Source: Henckelia pumila
Taxonomy: Eukaryota; Streptophyta; Magnoliopsida; Lamiales; Gesneriaceae
Reading direction: 5' to 3'
Length of the DNA stretch: 64,000 bases
Assembly: GCF_033568475.1 (NCBI RefSeq)
Contig: NC_133123.1
Coordinates: 136,980,242-137,044,241, forward strand
Under the pieces are notes generated by a model. The model worked only from the letters and a program-made list of their open reading frames with translations, was not told the origin of the DNA and did not search any database. Positions 1 to 12,253 of the stretch are shown one piece after another (position 1 is the stretch's first letter; each line of letters opens with the position of its first letter). The position numbers and the translations under genes were made by a program.

Positions 1-1330
1 ACATTTTTTTTATAAAAAAAAAAAGTTTTTTCTGTTTGTTTTTTGATACCAAACGGCCTCTATATATCAAATACTCCCTCCACCTTATTTATTTAGGCTT
101 GTGTGTGTTTTCACACAAATTAAAAAAGTGTTTGGAAAATTAAATTTGTAAAACAATTTCACATTTGTCTTTATCTAATGAATATTGTAATAAAATAAAA
201 TAATTGTACAAGTAATTAATAATATTATTTTAATATAAGTAAATTAGTAAAAGGGTTAGAAATATAACAATAATATTATTTTAATATAGGTAAATTACTA
301 AAAAAAAGTTGGAAGATAACATTAAATATGGATAATAGACTATATACTTTAGACAATGAAAAATAAATTTACCCTAAATGAGTAGAAGGAAAAAAAAAAT
401 ATTACGACTAAGTTGATTTTTCATGAACCAAAATTTACCGGCACAAGCTATATTTGCCTCGGATATATAAATGCGTTGACCATAACAAACATTTATCTAA
501 CAAAGAGATTAATTTTAACTTCAGCAATATAAGCTTTGCAGCATTAAACTGACTTATACATCAAATAAAGTTATTGGGTGCAATAACATTTTCGTCATTT
601 AATAGGGTAGATAAACCAACCATATGGCAGTTATGTAATGACAATCAACTTTATAATTTGTTGCTAAAATGCATAGCGAGTTCGTGAAGAAAACCGTGTT
701 TAATTTTACACATATTTGTTCATTTGAGTTTTTTTTTTAAAAAAAATTAATCACGATAAAACCGGATCATAAGAACTTGAAAAATTTTGAAATAAGTTAA
801 TGGATTTAACTAGAATATTTATTATCTTAATGCAAATATCGAATTATCATCACTAGCTTAAATACATCACGGAATTAAATTTGAAGTCTATTATGATTAT
901 TAAATATAGTATGAGAAATTGAGAATATTGGCCAATCCAAGTACTCGATAATTTCCACAACATAATCTATGGTGGGGATATAGACTCCACATTCCCAACG
1001 CAAACAAGCCACAGCAAAACGAGGAATCGAAAGCGAAAAGATGGCAGCTTGGCAATTGGGAATTGGGAAACAAGCAACGCGGAGTTCAACAGTTAATTTG
1101 AAGCAATAATCAAGAATTAGTCCAAAGTAAGAAACAACAATCAGAGAATAGTGGGTCCGTCTCATGCCAAATGTTTTGGTCTCAAACTCGATCCACTCCC
1201 GGTCGGAAAATCTTAAATTTTACAACGTAATAATCATACATCTTTGTGTAAAAATTTACTCCATGTAACATAATATAATATAATATTGATTATTAAAATA
1301 AAAGAAAGGGCCTATTCATGTGTTAAAAAG
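1..1330. other. AT-rich intergenic DNA upstream of the MYB gene
   Basis: No supportable gene. The sequence is strongly AT-rich with homopolymer runs. A 96-codon minus-strand reading frame at 875-1165 has no recognisable domain and no promoter or splice context, so it is not called. The distal promoter of the MYB gene probably lies here. Confidence 0.6.
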
Positions 1331-1333
1331 TGT

Positions 1334-1535
1334 ACCAACCTACCAAATCCCACCTCATCCACTAAATACTTGTCGTTCTCACCAACTTGGTCAAACACCC
1401 TTTACCCTCCCCCTCTTTTTTTTTTATTTTATTTTATTTTTTGTATATTCTTAATTTCTATTTCTTACTTACCATATTCAAATACAAGTTACTCTTCTGT
1501 TTTTACAAGTCTCATCATCATCCAATATATATATA
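1334..1535 (+). promoter_or_regulatory. Putative MYB promoter: AC element and TATA box
   Basis: An AC-II type element ACCAACC lies at 1334-1340, directly followed by the related ACCAAAT. A TATA-like TATATATATA lies at 1526-1535, about 140 bp before the start codon. AC elements are established targets of phenylpropanoid R2R3-MYB factors, the family encoded just downstream. Use of these sites in vivo is inferred, not seen. Confidence 0.45.
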
Positions 1536-1611
1536 CGCATCTTTCTTCCTCCACTTCTCCCATTATACGTAACCTCTCCCATTCAATCCACCATCAGCCA
1601 GCACTTGCGAG

Positions 1612-1632
1612 CGAGAGAGAGAGAGAGAGAGA
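1612..1632 (+). repeat. GA microsatellite in the MYB 5' leader
   Basis: About ten GA units lie 43 bp before the MYB start codon, downstream of the TATA box, so probably in the 5' UTR. GAGA tracts in plant leaders are known binding sites of BBR/BPC proteins; a role here is inference. Confidence 0.7.
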
Positions 1633-1674
1633 TTCACAGCAAACAAAAGAGTGTGTTGTTGTTTCATATATTTG

Positions 1675-3034
1675 ATGGGGCGCTCCCCTTGCTGTGAAAA
1701 AGCTCACACCAACAAAGGTGCTTGGACTAAAGAAGAAGACCAGCGCCTCATAAATTACATCCGGGCTCATGGTGAAGGATGCTGGCGTTCGCTCCCCAAA
1801 TCTGCAGGTATCATCAAAGATTTTTTTGAGGGATTTTCTTTGTTTCTTGAATTTGAAGCTATAACTAAGAGCTTGTTCTGTTTCATGGTGTATAGGACTG
1901 CTCAGGTGTGGCAAGAGTTGCAGATTGAGATGGATAAATTATTTGAGACCTGATCTGAAGAGAGGCAATTTTAGTGATGAAGAAGATGACATCATTATCA
2001 AACTTCACAGTTTGCTGGGAAACAAGTATGTATGCATTTTTTTTTAAAATTGTAATATTGTTTTGTCTTTCCTTTGTAAAGATTTTGATTTTGGTTTCAT
2101 GGATATAGTGGGAAGTTTAGATGGACCGGATGGGTAATTGATTCTATTATTAGCAGTAAAGGGGAAATCTTGGTTTAGCTTATAAAAAGGGAAATGAATA
2201 TTGTATACTATTTCCCCATGGTTGACTGCTATGGAAGTGAAATTGGAAAACAGGGTAATAAATTCAAGAATCAATCAATCAATCAATTTATTGAACAGAG
2301 CAGGCAAAGAATTTTTCTTGGTTGGTTAAAATAAATGGAGTATTTTCATCTGTTGTATGAAAGTTAGAGATTTCATTTCGAACATTTATTTATTTGTGTT
2401 TTGTTGCTTCAACAGATGGTCTTTGATTGCTGGAAGATTACCTGGAAGGACAGATAACGAGATCAAGAATTACTGGAACACGCACATTAAACGCAAGCTT
2501 ATGGGCAGTGGCATCGACCCTCAAACCCACCGGCCACTCAATTCCGCCGCCACGACAACCACCACCTCCGCCGCCGCAAGCACTTGCCTGGACTTCAGGA
2601 ACTCCGTCCCGATCAACGAACCCGTGGAGAAAATGGTTTACAAGCCAGCGACAGACGACTCGTCATCCGTCGATGACACCAGATGCAACAGCAGCACGAC
2701 GGAGGAGACTCAGCCTCCGCCGCCACTTCCACTTCGGAGGGAGGAAGCCTCCGCCGCAGCCGCAGCCGCCGCCGCAGCGGCCGCCGTGGATGCAGTGGAC
2801 CTAGAGCTTTCCATAGGACTATTTCCTTCTCGGTCCAAGTACATAAAGAGCGAGTCTTTCAACTTGTCATCGGCAGAATCCAAGGCTTTCTACGACTTCC
2901 TGCAGCCACCGGCGGCGACGCCGAGAGCGGCGGCCGTGGTGACGCAAGCCATGTGCTTGTGCTGGCAGTTGGGATTTCAGAAGGGTCAGTCGTGTAGTAA
3001 TTGCCAATCTTATGGGCTAGCCAGACCTCGCTGA
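1675..3034 (+). CDS. R2R3-MYB transcription factor, subgroup 4 repressor (MYB4/MYB308-like)
   Basis: Three exons are read from splice sites: join(1675..1807,1896..2025,2416..3034), 293 aa; codon phases fit at both GT-AG introns. The start gives the canonical [10 protein letters not shown]-terminus. R2 spans about residues 14-61 and R3 about 66-114, ending in [12 protein letters not shown]3 contains the bHLH-interaction pattern (D, then K, L, L and R at the expected spacing). After it come a C1-type motif GIDPQTHRP (119-128), an alanine run, an EAR-type LELSI (217-221) and a C-terminal CxC-x10-CxxC zinc-like motif (C268, C270, C281, C284). The C1, EAR and C3 motifs together are known for subgroup 4 (AtMYB3/4/7/32), nuclear repressors of phenylpropanoid genes. 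The family is near certain. The exact orthologue is not decided, because the EAR motif differs from the usual form. Confidence 0.93.
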
Positions 3035-3606
3035 CGCTCTCATTCAATTTGTAGATATTTAGGTTTAGAAATTAATGCTCCTTTATATTAAAATCACCCT
3101 TTTTTTTTTCTTTACTTCCTCGAGTTCATGTACTTTGCATACTATAAAGGAGATTTAATTTCGACTTCTATAATATATACATAATAATAATATATGTATG
3201 TATGGGGATTATTACCTCTTTTTCGTCGTTATATAATAATAGATTATAATAAATCATCTTACTTGATTTATGGTCGATATACAAATGGATGTACAATCGA
3301 GTTTTCGTTTTCAATCCGTCATCTCATCTCAAATTTGATATTTTAATATAAGATGAGTCATTAGCATTGACGGATACACAAGCTTACATGTTCTAGAATT
3401 CCTTTCGTATTCTATGTTGATATATTAGGATCAACTTGCAAATGTATAGTTGGTTTAACTAGAGTACTTAGAAAAGTAAATTAATTTAGAGTAACAAAAA
3501 GGGACCATAATAGTTTGACACGGGGTTGAACTCTCTTTAATTAATTAATAATAATATAATATAATATAATATAATATAGATAAAGAGGCTAGAGGTATAT
3601 AGATAG
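3035..3606. other. MYB 3' flank, AT-rich
   Basis: Contains the probable MYB 3' UTR and simple AT runs, including an ATAAT-type repeat near 3550-3578. No gene seen. Confidence 0.5.
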
Positions 3607-3611
3607 GTCGA

Positions 3612-4942
3612 TGATAAGTACATTTTGTATGCATTATTTCTTGTTATTTTTATGTTTATTTTGTGTGCATTCATTTTATTTTATGTATTTTTATGTGTTT
3701 TAAGTGCATGTGTGTGTATTTCACTCATCGGGTTGATTTTGTAGGAAAGTTTTGAAGTGTGAATTATGGAGCAGCTTTGGTAGAAAAATCATATTTAATT
3801 TTAGAGAGATCCAAATCCGATCTCCACCAGAATGAAGTTCAAAATGTTTTGAAGCTGCTGTCCAAATTTCAGCTCGATCCGACGGCTAGAACTTAAGATA
3901 TGAATTTTTCAAAATCGTCACGAAGAGCAAAAAAATTGACTCGCTCGAGCGAGCGAGACCTGGACTGAAAAAAAATATGTTTGGACAGAGAGTTGCGCGC
4001 TCGAGCGAGCGTGGCGTGCAGATTCCATATATTTGGAAACTCTTGGTCGAAATAGATGCTATCTTTTAAAGATCCTTGGACACTTAAATACCGATCTATT
4101 CATCAGATTAAGGGTTTCAATACGCAGAGAACACAGACAATAGGCGAGAGGCGGCTACGGGCGTGGAGATTGAAGACGCTCCATCAGAGTTTTTCTTCTT
4201 TTCGTCTTTTCTTAATTTTGAGTAGTTTATTTTCAATCAAGACGGCGTGATTGGGCCGAACAAATTCATGTAGAAAACTTGGATGTTTGTTTGGGACTTT
4301 TCAGAGTTAATTTTGTTTTATTGATTGTCAGGTTTATATTTGTCTTGTGAATAGTCTGATCAACTGTTTGCTTGCATGTTAATCGATTTCAAGTCGACAG
4401 AGGAGGTTTCGATTTTGATCACTTTGATAATCAACATATTGTAAAACCGACTAGAAATAGAATTCGGTTTCAGTATGCGGTTTGGGTGCAAACTGAATTT
4501 TCATAAATATTTAATGCATTCAAATTTGATTAGAATTACGAAAGATTAGTTCATCAATATTTGAATAGGTTTGATTGTTTTAGAAATAGTCCTTTGAACA
4601 AATTAGGAGAATTCCCGTGAATTAAGATTAAATATGAGTTCTGAATCGACTACATGTTACATGATTTGTTCGGTACCTACGTGTGTCTTGGTTGTCTCGT
4701 TTTAATTAATTTTATCTTCAGTTATTTTAATTCTTATTTCTTAAGCAGTTTTTATTTTATTTTATTATTTTATTTAAATCAAATTGCTTTTTGTGATTTT
4801 GTCTAGATTAAGTAAAATAATTAATTTTTGAGAATTGACAACAATCTCTGTGAGATCGATACTTGGACTCTTTGTCCACTTTACTATTACTTGACCTGGT
4901 ACGCTTGCCAATAGATTTATATTACATCGATTTAGCCGGTCA
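3612..4942 (+). mobile_element. Solo LTR of an LTR retrotransposon (probably Ty3/gypsy)
   Basis: The 1331-bp segment starts TGATAAGT and ends GCCGGTCA, giving the TG...CA termini of an LTR. It is flanked by a perfect 5-bp duplication GTCGA (3607-3611 and 4943-4947). No internal coding sequence, primer binding site or second LTR is present, so it is best read as a solo LTR left by LTR-LTR recombination. The 3' part (about 4837-4940: ACAATCTCTGTGAGATCGA and a following ACTATTACTTGACC) resembles the R/U5 end of many plant Athila/Tat LTRs. Two CG-rich palindromic CGCTCGAGCG blocks lie near 3945 and 4000. The TG/CA and TSD are seen; the gypsy assignment is inferred. Confidence 0.7.
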
Positions 4943-5116
4943 GTCGACGAGTAATTTATGTGACATTTATCAGACAATATAACTTATCATTTTTTTAAAA
5001 AAATAAAAAATCTTTATCAGTTTTGAGATGATATTAAACTCATAGCTGCCTCAAAGAAAAAAAAACACTGATTGCCCAAAAAACCTCCGCTTTATTGTAT
5101 TATTGATTAAAATTTT

Positions 5117-6099
5117 ATTTTGATAAAGAAACTATGGATATAATGTCAAATGAGTGCATGAACTATTGAAATGACTTAATTAATTGGTATACTATCACAC
5201 TTAAAAGTTTATTTTAGCCTTTAGTAAGATGGTTTTAAATCCAATTATTTTTTCAAATTCAACTAAGTAAATATTTTATTTTTCAAATTAAATTTTTATA
5301 TTGATTAAAATTATAAGAATCAATTTATATTAATTTAAAAATTATAAGAAATAAGTATCTTACTATTTTCAAGATATATTTATATTTTACTCATTAAAAA
5401 TTATGTATTCAAATATAATATATTTTTAAAATAGTAATAAAATGATATTTTTCTATATAAATTAAATAATTATTCAATTTTTTAAAAAATTGATATAAAA
5501 AGATATATTAATAAAATTACACTCAATAAATAAATCATATACACGACTAAAATATATTCAATATCCAAAAAAATATAATATAATAAAATAAATATTTATT
5601 TATTTATACGTAAATTCAACTATTCAAGTACGAGTTAAAAAATATAAACTAACAAATTAGATAAATCGAAATAATGAGTGAGATTTTTTCTATGATATTT
5701 GTTTTCTCTTGATCTAAATATTTAATATTGAATATTTTTTTGAATTCCTATCAGAACAATACCAGATTTCGAAAAACTAAAATCATTATTATGTTTGTTT
5801 AAATAGTTTAAAAACAAGATCAACGGGTTTCGATGTTATATATTTATTTTATTATATTTTTATTAATATATTACAATATTTTTTGTTGCATAATTTGAGT
5901 TGAAAATTATTTATCATGATATACTTTTAAATAAACATGAATTAATCAATAAGTAAACTCGAACATTAAATTATGTACCTAATCAAAATTTAATAATAGT
6001 GATTGGACGTAATAGCAAATTAGATTAAGGGTAAACTTGAATTTTTAATTTAATTGATTATTTACCAATTAAATCATTTACAAATTCGTGTACCAAAAT
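5117..6099 (+). mobile_element. About 1-kb nonautonomous TIR element, copy 1
   Basis: This AT-rich block aligns along most of its length, in the same orientation, with 51952-53051. The outer ends are imperfect inverted repeats: ATTTTGATAAAG at the left against ATTTTGGTACACG read from the right on the other strand. The left arm continues with a GAACTATTGAAATGACTTAATTAA block shared with the second copy. No coding frame is present. Boundaries come from where the two copies and the inverted ends stop matching; no clear TSD was found. Confidence 0.5.
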
Positions 6100-8482
6100 T
6101 ATTATTACTATTTCATTATTTATTTATCATGAAAAAAAATATTGCGAACGTTCAGAAGTTAATAATTTTTTTATAACCGTTCAAACAATTTATCTACGTT
6201 CAAAGTTTCCAGAATACATATTCAAATAACAGAGATCAACATTCAATCTTTCAAAGTCAAAAGTCTGTTACCGCTGAGATTTCAAAACTACTACAAAATC
6301 AACAACCTGAAATATTGATTTTAGCGTAGTACTTTAGAGTGAAAGTATTTATTCATTAATTTGAGTATATTTTAGACTGAAAGTATTTATTATCAGTAGT
6401 AACTAGTAATCAAGCATAAATTTAGTTGGGTGCTTGTTCTAGCTAGCTAATTTACCAGTGATCAAGAAAGTCACGGAGTATTTATCTCACTAGGGTAGCT
6501 CGTATATATATATATATATTAATTATTATATTAGTTCAAAAATTTACTCAATATACATCGAATGATATATTGCGATTATAAATTTCATCGTCGTATATAT
6601 ATAAAACTAAGCTATGGATTGTTTTCTATCTTTATAAAAAAAATGATTATTCCCTTCTCCATTTAAAAAAAATCCGTTTTTTGTTTATTTAAATTCAAAT
6701 TTCGTTTCTACTTCTACTTAATTTATAATCAAATTTCCAGAAGCTAGTCACATGAATTAATTCAGATATTCTGTTTAATAAATAGAAAATTCTCTCTCTC
6801 AACATTTTTACATACTCCGAAATTACGTTTTAGATCGATACTGAAATTCATCTACACCATAAAACCCTTTTTTGTTGACATATGCTTCAATGGTATTTTA
6901 TTTTTTTTAAAAAAAATAGTATTAAATTCATTTATTTACTAAGCATTCTAATTTGAAAAAAAATTAAAATTTGCATTTTATTTTCAAACACCGTTCACTT
7001 GCTAAATTTTCCCATTTCACAATCTACACATTTAAACATTTCGTTAAAAAGAAATTTTGTGTTTCAAAATTCAAACACTTCCTTAATATTGAGGTGATCA
7101 TTACTACAATATTAATTAGCGTTAGGATAAACATCAATTAAATTAAATAGGAAGCGGCAATTAATTTGGTTTAATTAAATATTTACACACCCAAGCATAC
7201 AAGCACACTTGGCCCCAACATTCTACCTAACCATAAAAGATGACATAATTACAGGTCTGGAAACCAAATATTTTTATTACAAGACTTAAGATTCCTACAC
7301 GTATGAGGAATAAAATTTCTCCAGAACATGTGATTTGGCTAATCACATGGCTTATGGATTTAATTATTAAAACGGTCGGTTCTTGAGTCTTGACCTAAAT
7401 TATAAACCTAAATTCTAAAAAGAAAAACCGTTAATTAATCTTGATTAAAAACAAAAGTATGATACTAATTGTAACTAGTCTACAGCCAAAAAGTCAATGA
7501 AGAATCTTGTAATTAATAGATTATTTAAACCGTTAATCAAGCTCTTTAATTGAGAATCGAAAGCTACATTTGTGCATCGAAATCAATTCTCTGTGGACTT
7601 AATTTGGAGTAGCGTAACGTGAATGCACCCCGTTTTGTATATTTAATTAATAATAATTAATCAACTGATTTATTATTTATTTTTTTACATTTTGAATATT
7701 GTTATTAAGCCTCTTATTATTCTCATTGAATTTTAATATTACTCTAGAACTAGAACAAATAGTTACGTCTCTTAATTGGATACAACATTGATATAATGAT
7801 TACTTAATTAATGTAGACTGTGTTTTCTTATCTTAATTTTTAAAGATTATTTTCGAGTCTACTCCCGTAAAACGAGCGACGTTGGACTAATGCACCTGTT
7901 ACAATTATTCTCTATAAAATTAAAAAAATTATACTTTATGGAATCATATAATTGGATTATGCTTGTGAATCAAATCTAAGTTTTCCCGAGCTTTTGATTC
8001 TCAAAATCTGATCCAAAGGAATATATTGTTTCCAATTAGGCATCCAATCTTGACATTTGTATGGTTTAGTAGGGCTAATTGTCGTCAAATTATTTAATCC
8101 AGATCGTATAATGGTAGGTAAAATTTTCGCGGAGCCCAAAAAAAAAAAAATCAACTGAAATATATACACAAAATCACATCACAAATAGTTGAATATAGAA
8201 TCGAGTTCTTAGTGCTTGTGCTCCACAAAAAATGGCGCATATTCCTCATCCTACATACACCCATATACGCACCCAACAATATATAAAAAAAACATATATA
8301 AAGTAGTACTTCTTTTTAATGCATCAAGTTGAATACGAGATATATATCCGTGACACAAAATTAGCTCATAAAATATTTAATAAAAGTTTTTGTGATATAT
8401 ATAATTGTTTGCTACGTGAATTTATACTTATTACTTCATAGGTGAACATGGAGGTAGGTACGGGAGGTGGACATCATAGCAA

Positions 8483-8485
<3 letters not shown>

Positions 8486-8514
<29 letters not shown>
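8486..8514. repeat. TA microsatellite
   Basis: About 14 uninterrupted TA units; no associated gene. Confidence 0.9.
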
Positions 8515-8517
<3 letters not shown>

Positions 8518-8947
8518 GGGGTTTGAAAAGAAAATGGGAAAGAAGATGAGAAAGGGATATTATTATGTGAAGAACATGTGAGTATGTTAGGCTGGTAGGT
8601 AACCGAACCTTATAGTGCATGTTTATGGTAATATTTTAGCAAAAAAACAAAAAGGGGGAAATAATAATACAGTTGGGTAGTTAAAAAGTGGGTGGGGGAT
8701 GGTCGGGGATGCGTCATGTGCACGGCGGAGTAATCAATACTAATGCCACCGATTAGCCACCGAAACCAAACTACTTCAACCATAATCCAACTGCACTCCA
8801 CATGTTGTCACGGACCCCATCATTCTTATATTATATCTACAATCCCAAAAACGCTGTTCAAATTTTCAGGCAAAATCGTCAAATTTGTGATCCTCAGTTA
8901 CTATAGTCTATATATATAATATATAATTTTTTTCAAACGGTCTGATT

Positions 8948-9220
8948 TGTCAAAGTTACATGTTAATCTAATGACATCATCTTTTTTATTGGTTTTCGGG
9001 CTCCATTTTATTGAAACGTTCACATGATTCTAATTACAATTACATTTTCTTATGTCATGTCAGTCTCACGACAAAACATAACCAAATCATAGTATAAGGA
9101 AAAGAAATGTATGGAGCTAAGACTCGATTTCAACAAGTTACATGTTAGTCCAGTAATTTTGTTTTTTTTTTAGGGTTATCAAGCTCTATTTCATTGGTGC
9201 AGTGACATGACGGTTACATA
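8948..9220. repeat. Diverged direct duplication
   Basis: Two blocks starting near 8948 and 9130 share AAGTTACATGTTA, a run of T, then GCTC(C/T)ATTT(T/C)ATTG and a nearby CACATGA/GACATGA. They are about 183 bp apart and clearly related but diverged. No coding content. Confidence 0.35.
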
Positions 9221-9244
9221 TTTTTTTTTTTTTTAATAATGTTA

Positions 9245-10030
9245 TGTGTACATAGAGGATTATACGTATTATTAAATTAGAAAAATATCTCAAAATTCTT
9301 TTAAAAATTTTTTATTTTCAACCTACAATTGTTTGTCTTGCTCAAATAAAATTTTAACGAAAATATTATGTTTTATTTTATTATTTAATGTCCAGTTCTA
9401 GGGATGTCAAAATTTAATTACACGATTCGAGTTGACCAGAAAAATATCGGATTTGGTTGAAGTTTTTGGGTTTGAGTCAGATCGAGTTGGACCCGAAAAA
9501 ATTAATCATGTAATAATTATTTTTTTAATAATAAATGATTTTTTATTTTTTTTAACGAAATAATTAAATACACATAATAATAATCAATATATTTTGATTT
9601 AAATACACGACAACAAAATCTCGCTTATATATAATTAAATGAGAAAGTTTAATTGTACAAAATTTAAAATATGCTTACTACACAAAATAAAAAAACTATT
9701 TTTAAAAATCAAAGTTTTATAAAATAATTAGTACATGATGAAAATATATGATACAATATACAAAAAATTTCTTTAAAACTTACAATATATTAAAATATAT
9801 TCAATATTTCTTAATTATATAAATAAGTTTAAAAAAATTTTGATCAACTTAGATCGGGTTCAATTTTGACATCCTAAAACTACACAATAAATAATAAAAT
9901 AAAAAAAATAATATTTTCCTTAAAAAATTTGAGCTAGAAAAGCAATTCTAGGTTAAATAGAAAGAATTTTTAAAAAAATTTTGAGATACTTTCCTAATTT
10001 AAACTTTTTATGTAAGAATTTATGTACACA
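9245..10030. mobile_element. Long inverted-repeat (foldback) element, interrupted by another element
   Basis: The arms 9245-9398 and 9877-10030 are inverted copies of each other over about 150 bp. Matching landmarks are TGTGTACATA at the outer ends, TATCTCAAAAT, AGCTCAAAT/TGCTCAAAT and GAAAATATTAT. Between the arms lies a separate hAT-like unit at 9399-9876. Without it the two arms would abut as an almost pure foldback of about 308 bp. No TSD recognised at the outer ends; superfamily unknown. Confidence 0.55.
9399..9876. mobile_element. hAT-like nonautonomous element nested in the foldback loop
   Basis: It begins TAGGGATGTCAAAAT and ends ATTTTGACATCCTA, an imperfect terminal inverted repeat of the TAGGGRTGTCAAA type common in plant hAT MITEs (compare 51116 and 53109). 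The interior is AT-rich and noncoding. No convincing 8-bp duplication is visible, so the superfamily call rests on the termini only. Confidence 0.45.
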
Positions 10031-10142
10031 CAGGGATATATCTACATTGTGTCCACCTGAAAATTTTTCGAAGTCTTATTATTATATAAGATTTTTTGTT
10101 ACTTATATGTATATAAATAATAAGTTATATTAATTGACAACT

Positions 10143-10235
10143 AGTACGTACAGCTTAGGTGGTGAGGCGTTTACTTCATTGAGTATTTGAGTTTGAGAAA
10201 TTTGGCAAGGGTTCGAACATCAGTGATTTTAATAT
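10143..10235 (+). mobile_element. SINE-like fragment with A-box and B-box
   Basis: CTTAGGTGGTGAGGCG resembles a pol III A box and GGTTCGAAC at 10210-10218 is a good B box about 55 bp later, as in tRNA-derived plant SINEs. It cannot fold as a full tRNA. The ends are not defined. Confidence 0.35.
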
Positions 10236-10529
10236 CAGTAGTGATTTTATGTATTGAACTTTAAACATGAACATTTCCCATAGCATAAACCAAAATATAA
10301 AATTTTATTTCCACTCATTCTTATCGTGTTGAAAAATAACTACAAAATTAGTAAAGATAAATTTAATAAAATAAAAAAATTTTATAGACTTTAAATTAAA
10401 TTGTAAAATAAAGTAGCAAATGACAAAAATAAAGGTTTTTATTATGTTAAATTTGATTTCAATAGTAGTGGTGGATCTCCTTGGCCCTCGACATTTTTAA
10501 AATCTTATTGCTTTGTAAAAAAACATATG

Positions 10530-10560
<31 letters not shown>

Positions 10561-11640
10561 TATTTATTTATTTATTCAAACTTTAATATAAAGTTATTGA
10601 TCGTAAAATATTTTTGCATTTGCTAAAGGTTGGTGTTTTCTAGTTCTCAATTTTTTTTGTTTCTATATTTATTATACTCAAATACAAAATTTAATGAAAC
10701 TAACGCACGAACCACAATTCCGAAAGTGCGGGAGTGGCGACCCCCACTGAAAATTGGTAGTTCCGCCACCATCTCATACATTCTTCACCTAATATGCGGT
10801 CATCCCAAACTTTAAATCCTCAATCCGTTCATGTGTACACATAGCATTTCTTTTTCTATCTCATGTAAGAGATATAAGACGAAATCCTAATGAAAAGAAA
10901 GAAAGATGACGATTTAAAACAATAAATTGGTCGTTCTCCCAAAATTTTGTGTATTTTTTTTTTCATTGATTTTTAAATGTAACCAGGGCAGTTTTCAACT
11001 CAATCTTAAAATTTTCGAAATAACCGATTGCATGTGATTTATAGCGACTTTGGGCATCGTAACTTGATATTATCGAAATATGTATAATATATATGTAAAA
11101 TGTTTATGTCTCTTTCACCGATTAAATACTGATCCGATCTTTGATTATAGTGTATTATAAATATAGGTTATAAGTATGAACACAGATGACGGGCGTGAAT
11201 TCTTGCTAATTATTTATTATAATTTTTCTAGATATAAGTTAGGTCGGTAAAATAATATCACGTCTATTGTCGACAATTTTGGTTTGAAATTAACAGCAGG
11301 AAACACATTTATAATTTAAATTGTTTTGACAGCGACATGAAAGGGAAGTACTCGGAGAAAAATGGAGATTAATTAGTTGGTTGAAAGGGGATTTTGTTTA
11401 AATAAATTATAACATTTTATATTATGAGAGCCGATATTTAACCTAGCTAAGTTACGTACATGCATTACACTACTGTACTCTGATGATAATTAAATTGACA
11501 AATAAAATAATATAATTATTTTCTAATTTTACAAGTCTCATAAAACTTCGATCAAATAGATGATATAACACCCAACTAACGATACAATTCAAAATCATAT
11601 TACTAGTCTAGCTAGATGGTTAACAGTGCCAGACTATTGC

Positions 11641-11685
<45 letters not shown>
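11641..11685. repeat. TAA microsatellite
   Basis: About 15 ATA/TAA units. Other short AT runs lie at 10540-10561 and 11935-11951. Confidence 0.9.
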
Positions 11686-12253
11686 TATAATTAACCTGCG
11701 AAGCAATCTACTTACATATGCATCTTCCATGTGCCAATTATTGGTAGAGCAAGCTCTATCCTTTTACGTTTATATATATTTATATATAATAAAATAAAGA
11801 TGACATATCCTAAAGATTTAAATCTAATTTTATATTGATATGTTAAGGACACTGGTAAGAATAGAAGAATCGTGTGACAGTACAATGGATTTATTTGACA
11901 TAAATCATAATAATGCCGCTATTTGTTGATTAATATATATATATATATATAGGTCATTGTCTCTTGACAAGACCTCTCTTAGCCAAGAATTCCATCTTTA
12001 TCAATCTGTTATTTGTTGTTTGACATATTAGGTATTATCCGTAGAAATGAAAAAATGAAGCAAAAAATGATTTGTAGTGTTTCATTTTATTGATCATGAG
12101 CGATTATAATCATATACAAACTAATAAATACTGTGGTACAGGATAATTTCGTCTCATAGAGGAAAGATTTTGCATCAAGTTTACTGATTCATATTGGCAC
12201 TCTGTTCTAGAACTAGAACACCAAATACCAAAAATAAAGTATGTGTGCTTTCA

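Larger units (their letters stand above)
4948..9244. other. Gene-free AT-rich intergenic DNA
   Basis: No gene supported on either strand. It contains the 983-bp TIR element at 5117, a TA microsatellite near 8486, short TA runs near 6508 and a diffuse direct duplication near 8948-9220. Frames of 60-70 codons at 7957-8169 and 8610-8801 lack any domain or gene-like composition. Confidence 0.6.

Noticed and set aside
875-1165. 96-codon minus-strand frame upstream of MYB
   Set aside because: No domain, no splice or promoter context; lies in AT-rich promoter DNA.
1286-1675. Plus-strand frame of 129 codons before the MYB start
   Set aside because: Consists of leader and promoter sequence with T-rich and GA repeats, ending at the MYB start region.
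2427-2997. Alternative frames within MYB exon 3
   Set aside because: Composition shadow of the alanine- and threonine-rich coding sequence; the MYB frame continues R3 exactly from exon 2.
4982-4989. ACTTATCA as the right end of the solo LTR, since it inverts TGATAAGT at 3612
   Set aside because: No target duplication follows it, whereas the CA at 4942 is followed by GTCGA, which matches the left flank exactly.
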